Below are positions 23,726 through 29,330 of a stretch of DNA of 29,330 nucleotides, in pieces; within the stretch, counting starts at the first letter, position 1, and every line of letters begins with the position of its first letter. The stretch covers positions 1-29,330 of the forward strand of contig CAMCBB010000008.1 of assembly GCA_945872875.1 (NCBI GenBank), written 5' to 3'. The notes under the pieces are model-generated. The model worked only from the letters and a program-made list of their open reading frames with translations. It searched no databases and was not told the DNA's origin. The stretch comes from Flavobacterium psychrophilum (GTDB lineage Bacteria > Bacteroidota > Bacteroidia > Flavobacteriales > Flavobacteriaceae). A program made the translations under genes and the position numbers.

Positions 23726-23803
23726 ATAAAAAGAGTATTACTATAAGTTTGATTAGGTTAATTTTGAGTGTATTAATTACCAAGCCCTTTGCAATAATAT
23801 ATA

Positions 23804-24034
23804 ATGGATGACCAACAAAAACAACTCATAAAATTGGCGCATACAAAAATGCCTTTCGGTAAATACGAGGGCTATTATCTTATTGATTTGCCTGAATATT
23901 ATGTAGTTTGGTTCAGTAATAAAGGCTTTCCAAAAGGTCAATTGGGAGAACAATTGCAACTAATTTATGAGCTCAAATTAAATGGGTTAGAAGAATTGGT
24001 TCGTAACATCAAAAAAAAATATCCAAAACAATAG
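23804..24034 (+). CDS. DUF3820 family protein
   Basis: A 76-residue protein. HTKMPFGKYEGYYLIDLPEYYVVWF (13-37 region) with a following Lys/Gly-rich segment KGFPKGQLGEQL is the DUF3820 pattern (small proteins sometimes called putative quorum-sensing-regulated virulence factors). Function not established. Own gene, 123 bases after the OsmC gene, with 142 bases of leader for pyrG downstream. Confidence 0.8.
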   Translation: MDDQQKQLIKLAHTKMPFGKYEGYYLIDLPEYYVVWFSNKGFPKGQLGEQLQLIYELKLNGLEELVRNIKKKYPKQ

Positions 24035-24082
24035 TTTAAAATTTTCAATGGTTTTAAATTAAATAAAATCCAATTTATTTCA

Positions 24083-24090
24083 TACTTTTG
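24083..24090 (+). promoter_or_regulatory. -7 promoter element of pyrG
   Basis: TACTTTTG matches TAnnTTTG, giving a predicted leader of about 80 bases before the pyrG start. No good -33 element. Confidence 0.5.
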
Positions 24091-24110
24091 CTACGTTTTT
24101 AAACTAAAAA

Positions 24111-25787
<1,677 letters not shown>

Positions 25788-25794
25788 GTAACAT

Positions 25795-25812
25795 GTTGAT
25801 TAATTAATCGAC
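25795..25812. repeat. 18-bp near-perfect inverted repeat between pyrG and yidC
   Basis: GTTGATTAA followed by TTAATCGAC, symmetrical except for one T/G position. It could form a 7-bp stem with loop AATT in RNA, or be a DNA-binding site. No T-run, so not a terminator. Confidence 0.5.
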
Positions 25813-25832
25813 AGATTAAAAAATATAAAAGA

Positions 25833-27734
25833 ATGATGGAAGAAAAGAAATTTGACAAGAATTCGATAATTGGCTTTGGGTTAATTTTCCTTATTGTGAT
25901 GTGGATGATGTACAATAGTCAGCAAGCTGAACAAAAGGAACAAGCTGAAAAAGCGAAACAAGCACAAGTTGACAAACAAAAGAAAGCTAAGGAGGTTGCT
26001 GTTAAAGAAGTTGCAGCCGTTGTAGTTGATACTGTTGTTAATGACACTGTAAAAAAACAAAAATTACAAGGTGCCTTAGGAATTTTTGCTTATTCGGCAT
26101 CACTTCCAACTGCTAAAGAAGGTTACACCGTTTTAGAAAATGATTTAGTTAAATTAACTATTTCAAATAAAGGGGGGTATGTATCTGAGGCAATTCTAAA
26201 AAAATACGAAAAATTCTCAAAAGGATCAGGCCAATTAGTAGAGTTGATCAAAAACAATAATGCCAATTTTAATTTAGCATTACAAACCAAAGACAACCGT
26301 GTTTTAAATACAAAAGACTTGTTTTTTGAACCAACTTTTAAGCAAGTTGGTGAAAATAAAGTATTGTCGATGAAATTAAAAACGGGGGCAACTACTTTCT
26401 TAGAGTATAATTATACTTTGAAGCCGAACGATTATATGGTTGATTTCGACCTTCGTTCGCAAGGATTGAGTACTGCCTTAAATTCATCTAAAGAAACTAA
26501 TTTAGAATGGGATTTAAAAACCTACAGAAACGAAAAAAGTATAAACTACGAAAATCAAAATGCCGAAGTATATTTTGAATATGAAGAAGGTAAGATTGAT
26601 TATGTTTCACAAGGAAGTGATCAAGAAGAAACGCCAGAAAATGCATCGTTTATTGCCTATAAACAGCATTTTTTCTCTACAATTTTATTAACTAATACAC
26701 CTTTTAAAACGGCTAAAATTCATTCATCTTCTTTAGTTGATGATGAAAAAGTAGATACTGTTTTTACCAAAGAATTTAAATCTACTGTGCCTTTAGCTTA
26801 TAATAGTAAAGGAGAGCTAGATTACAAAATGAATTGGTATTTTGGACCTACAGATTATAAGACACTCAAGTCCTATGAGGGTAAGAATTTAGACAAAGTT
26901 ATTCCATTAGGATGGGGTATTTTTGGTTGGATTAATCGATTAATATTTATTCCATTATTTGGATTCTTAGGAGGATTCATGTCTTATGGATTGGCAATTA
27001 TCATTTTTACCATTTTGATTAAAATTGCAATGTCACCTATTACTTTCAAATCGTTTTTATCTCAAGCAAAAATGAAAGTATTACGACCTGAAATAGCAGA
27101 AATTAGCGAAAAAATCAAAGATCCTGTGAAAAAACAACAGGAAACGATGAAATTATATTCAAAAGCAGGGGTAAATCCAATGGCAGGATGTATTCCAGCA
27201 TTAATTCAAATGCCATTTTTAGTGGCTTCGTTCCGATTCTTCCCTTCGGCTTTTGAATTGAGACAAAAACCTTTCCTATGGGCAGATGACTTGTCTTCAT
27301 TTGATCAAATTTTAAAATTACCATTTAATATTCCTTTATATGGAGACCATGTAAGTTTATTTCCAATATTAGCAGCAATTGCAATTTTCTTCTATATGAA
27401 GATGACTTCGGGAGATAATCAAATGGCACAACCTCAACAAGAGGGAATGCCTGACATGACGAAAATTATGAAAATGATGATTTATCTTTCTCCAATTATG
27501 ATGTTGATTTTCTTCAATAGTTATGGATCTGGATTAAGTTTATATAACTTTATGTCTAACTTAATCACAATTGGAATCATGTTAGTTATCAAAAAGTATT
27601 TCATTGATAGCGATAAAATCCATGCTCAAATTCAAGAAAATAAAACAAAACCTGTTAAAGAAGGTAAGTTTCAAAAGAAGCTTCGTGAAGTAATGGAACA
27701 GGCAGAAGAGCAAAAAGCAAAAGGAAAAAAATAA
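25833..27734 (+). CDS. yidC: Membrane protein insertase YidC
   Basis: A 633-residue inner-membrane insertase/chaperone of the Oxa1 family. N-terminal membrane anchor (about 10-27) and a charged linker, a large periplasmic domain (about 75-345), then the conserved C-terminal core with five hydrophobic segments starting GWGIFGWINRLIFIPL; motifs SPITFKSFLSQAKM and GVNPMAGCIPALIQMP are typical. The C-terminal tail is Lys-rich, as expected for ribosome contact. Start at 25833 or at the next codon (25836); the second is closer to relatives (MEEKK). Follows pyrG, probably partly co-transcribed, and ends at a terminator. Confidence 0.96.
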   Translation: MMEEKKFDKNSIIGFGLIFLIVMWMMYNSQQAEQKEQAEKAKQAQVDKQKKAKEVAVKEVAAVVVDTVVNDTVKKQKLQGALGIFAYSASLPTAKEGYTVLENDLVKLTISNKGGYVSEAILKKYEKFSKGSGQLVELIKNNNANFNLALQTKDNRVLNTKDLFFEPTFKQVGENKVLSMKLKTGATTFLEYNYTLKPNDYMVDFDLRSQGLSTALNSSKETNLEWDLKTYRNEKSINYENQNAEVYFEYEEGKIDYVSQGSDQEETPENASFIAYKQHFFSTILLTNTPFKTAKIHSSSLVDDEKVDTVFTKEFKSTVPLAYNSKGELDYKMNWYFGPTDYKTLKSYEGKNLDKVIPLGWGIFGWINRLIFIPLFGFLGGFMSYGLAIIIFTILIKIAMSPITFKSFLSQAKMKVLRPEIAEISEKIKDPVKKQQETMKLYSKAGVNPMAGCIPALIQMPFLVASFRFFPSAFELRQKPFLWADDLSSFDQILKLPFNIPLYGDHVSLFPILAAIAIFFYMKMTSGDNQMAQPQQEGMPDMTKIMKMMIYLSPIMMLIFFNSYGSGLSLYNFMSNLITIGIMLVIKKYFIDSDKIHAQIQENKTKPVKEGKFQKKLREVMEQAEEQKAKGKK

Positions 27735-27736
27735 TC

Positions 27737-27765
27737 TAAAAGCCGTCAGTAATGATGGCTTTTTC
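27737..27765 (+). terminator. Intrinsic terminator after yidC
   Basis: AAAGCCGTC, loop of 6, GATGGCTTT (one G-T pair) then T-run; starts 3 bases after the yidC stop. Confidence 0.85.
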
Positions 27766-27824
27766 TATAAATGGTTAATACTAAAACTTCAAAATTTTAG
27801 TTATAGTTAATTAAAAATAAATAC

Positions 27825-28532
27825 ATGAAAAATTTAGTAATCTTATTGTTTTTTTCGGTTTCATTGTTCGCACAAGAAATCAATCAAATAGATGCTAACG
27901 GAAAAAAACACGGAGTTTGGAAAGGCATTTATGAACAATCAAAGCGACCTCGCTATGAAGGAACATTTGATCATGGTAAGGAAATCGGCACTTTCAAGTT
28001 CTTTGACGATACCGCATTAGGAACTTTAATTGCAACTCGAGAATTTAATTCAAAAGATAATTCTTGTTACACCATTTTTTACAATCAAAAAGGGAATAAA
28101 GTAAGTGAGGGTAAATTGGTGAACAAGTTATATGTTGGCGAATGGAAATACTACCATGAAGATTCTTCGGTTATTATGACTTCTGAGAATTATGTAAATG
28201 GAAAATTAAATGGATTGCGAAAAGTAACTTATCCAAGTGGTAAAATTGCCGAAGAGGTCAATTATAAAAACGGAAAAAAAGAGGGGTCTTATAAAAAGTA
28301 TACAGAAAGTGGAATAGCTTTAGAAGAATCGATTTATAAAAATGGTGAATTTGATGGGCTTACTATTTTTAGAAGTCCTGATAATGTTATTGTTGCAAAG
28401 GGTTTGTTTGTAAAAGGTAAAAAAGAGGGAATTTGGGAATTCAACACAAATGGTAAAATCACCAAGGAAAATATGACAACTAAAAAACCTCGAAAATTTG
28501 TAAAAAGAGAAATTACTCGAGAAGAAGAATAA
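27825..28532 (+). CDS. MORN-repeat/YwqK-like exported protein
   Basis: A 235-residue secreted protein: signal peptide 1-16 (ending LFA-Q). It consists of MORN-type (YwqK-like) repeats: GKKHGVWKGIYE, GTFDHGKEIGTFKFF, NKLYVGEWKYYHED, VNGKLNGLRKVTYPSGK, KNGKKEGSYKKYTESG, KNGEFDGLTIFRSP, VKGKKEGIWEFNTNGK, about 22-24 residues each. A Lys/Arg-rich C-terminal tail (KKPRKFVKREITREEE) ends the protein. Such proteins are common in Bacteroidota and probably serve as adaptors; function not known. The label antitoxin, sometimes attached to YwqK, is not supported here since no toxin gene is adjacent. It has its own leader between two terminators. Confidence 0.82.
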   Translation: MKNLVILLFFSVSLFAQEINQIDANGKKHGVWKGIYEQSKRPRYEGTFDHGKEIGTFKFFDDTALGTLIATREFNSKDNSCYTIFYNQKGNKVSEGKLVNKLYVGEWKYYHEDSSVIMTSENYVNGKLNGLRKVTYPSGKIAEEVNYKNGKKEGSYKKYTESGIALEESIYKNGEFDGLTIFRSPDNVIVAKGLFVKGKKEGIWEFNTNGKITKENMTTKKPRKFVKREITREEE

Positions 28533-28556
28533 ATAGCAAATAAATAAAATTTACTT

Positions 28557-28596
28557 AAGTATATGTTTTAACAATTAAAGCATATACTTTTTTTTA
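28557..28596 (+). terminator. Strong intrinsic terminator after the MORN gene
   Basis: AAGTATATGTTTT (28557-28569) pairs with AAAGCATATACTT (28577-28589) over 13 bp with one G-T pair, loop of 7, followed by T7. Confidence 0.9.
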
Positions 28597-28606
28597 TTAT
28601 TTGATG

Positions 28607-28614
28607 TAAATTTG
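28607..28614 (+). promoter_or_regulatory. -7 promoter element for mnmA
   Basis: TAAATTTG matches TAnnTTTG, 27 bases before the mnmA ATG and just past the preceding terminator. No clear -33. Confidence 0.5.
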
Positions 28615-28641
28615 TAACTTAAATTAATTGCATTTCAAAAC

Positions 28642-29330
28642 ATGAAGCGTGTAGTAGTTGGTCTTTCTGGTGGTGTAGATTCTAGCGTTGCAGCCTATCT
28701 TTTAAAGGAGCAGGGTTATGAAGTTATTGGCCTTTTCATGAAAAATTGGCACGATGATTCAGTTACGATTTCCAACGAATGTCCGTGGCTTGAAGACAGC
28801 AACGATGCACTTTTAGTTGCCGAAAAACTAGGAATTCCTTTTCAAACCGTTGATTTAAGCGAACAATACAAAGAGAAAATTGTTGATTACATGTTTCACG
28901 AATACGAGAAAGGGAGAACTCCCAATCCCGATGTTTTGTGCAACCGCGAAATCAAGTTTGATGTCTTCATGAAAATTGCTTTAAGTCTTGGTGCCGATTA
29001 TGTAGCAACCGGACATTATTGCCGAAAAGGAGAAGTTGAGGTCAATGGAATCCCAACTTATCAATTACTTGCAGGAAAAGATGGTAACAAAGATCAATCG
29101 TATTTTTTATGTCAGTTATCGCAAGAGCAATTAGCGAAAGCATTATTTCCAATTGGTGAATTAACTAAGCCACAAGTTCGAGAAATTGCTTCTAAAATGG
29201 AATTGATTACCGCCGAAAAGAGAGATTCACAAGGGCTTTGTTTTATCGGTAAGGTAAGACTCCCAGAGTTTTTACAACAGCAATTACAACCCAAAGAAGG
29301 TACTATTTATGAAGTTCCTGCAAATAGTGA
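28642..29330 (+). CDS. mnmA: tRNA-specific 2-thiouridylase MnmA (5' part, cut by window end)
   Basis: The first 229 codons of a gene with no stop before the window ends; about 58% of a normal length near 395. MnmA thiolates U34 of tRNAs for Lys, Glu and Gln. PP-loop [12 protein letters not shown] (7-18), catalytic Cys100 in [20 protein letters not shown] motif, and Cys200 in DSQGLCFIG, aligning with the two catalytic cysteines of the E. coli enzyme. Start ATG 28642 gives [11 protein letters not shown]. It stands alone after a terminator, with its own -7 box. Confidence 0.96.
   Translation, partial: MKRVVVGLSGGVDSSVAAYLLKEQGYEVIGLFMKNWHDDSVTISNECPWLEDSNDALLVAEKLGIPFQTVDLSEQYKEKIVDYMFHEYEKGRTPNPDVLCNREIKFDVFMKIALSLGADYVATGHYCRKGEVEVNGIPTYQLLAGKDGNKDQSYFLCQLSQEQLAKALFPIGELTKPQVREIASKMELITAEKRDSQGLCFIGKVRLPEFLQQQLQPKEGTIYEVPANS

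Noticed and set aside
27825..28532. Toxin-antitoxin module (YwqK 'antitoxin' label)
   Set aside because: The protein is exported with MORN repeats and no toxin gene is adjacent.

Overview
The window looks like a chromosomal segment of a Flavobacterium-type bacterium (Bacteroidota, Flavobacteriaceae). Reasons: AT-rich DNA throughout, promoters with the Bacteroidota -7 motif TAnnTTTG, a gliding-motility lipoprotein (GldI), a flavobacterial carotenoid operon, tRNAs without an encoded CCA, and families common in this clade (DUF4252, DUF4369, DUF2805, cyclophilin-FKBP fusions, LysM-binding-protein fusion). I see no insertion sequence, phage gene, integrase, CRISPR array or rRNA. Most of it is ordinary core genome. 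The window is densely packed, and no gene-free stretch exceeds 300 bases outside the tRNA cluster.

Left part (1-6.5 kb): a cobalamin riboswitch, cut by the window edge, precedes a TonB-dependent receptor that is therefore probably a B12 receptor, followed by a DUF4252 lipoprotein-type/secreted protein. A bidirectional terminator separates these from a minus-strand operon: MerR-type regulator, phytoene desaturase (crtI), phytoene synthase (crtB), carotene hydroxylase (crtZ). The regulator carries the W-x9-EH and ExHxxG motifs of B12-dependent CarH/LitR photoreceptors, so B12 import and B12-linked control of pigment genes lie side by side. No lycopene cyclase is present.

Middle part (6.5-19.9 kb): a tRNA cluster (two identical tRNA-Lys and one tRNA-Leu), shikimate kinase, a PyrR-like phosphoribosyltransferase, an S4 RNA-binding protein, a calcium-motif FKBP-type lipoprotein, a DUF4369 lipoprotein, an M61 peptidase with PDZ region, a secreted alpha/beta hydrolase, two DUF2805 paralogues, a small membrane protein and an unrecognised 141-residue protein. 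Then comes a tight minus-strand cluster: crcB, DHH phosphoesterase, gldI, and two cyclophilin-FKBP fusions, which puts three envelope peptidyl-prolyl isomerases in a row. A secreted DNase I-like protein lies upstream.

Right part (19.9-29.3 kb), all on the plus strand: guaA, a LysM/periplasmic-binding-protein fusion and an OsmC protein in one run; a DUF3820 protein; pyrG with a structured leader, then yidC; a MORN-repeat protein; and the 5' 229 codons of mnmA, cut by the window end.

The observations most worth following are the CarH-like regulator with a non-His residue beside its key Trp, an 11-bp-phased repeat plus palindrome over its own promoter, and mutually exclusive hairpins in the pyrG leader. 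I found no clearly new multi-gene system.
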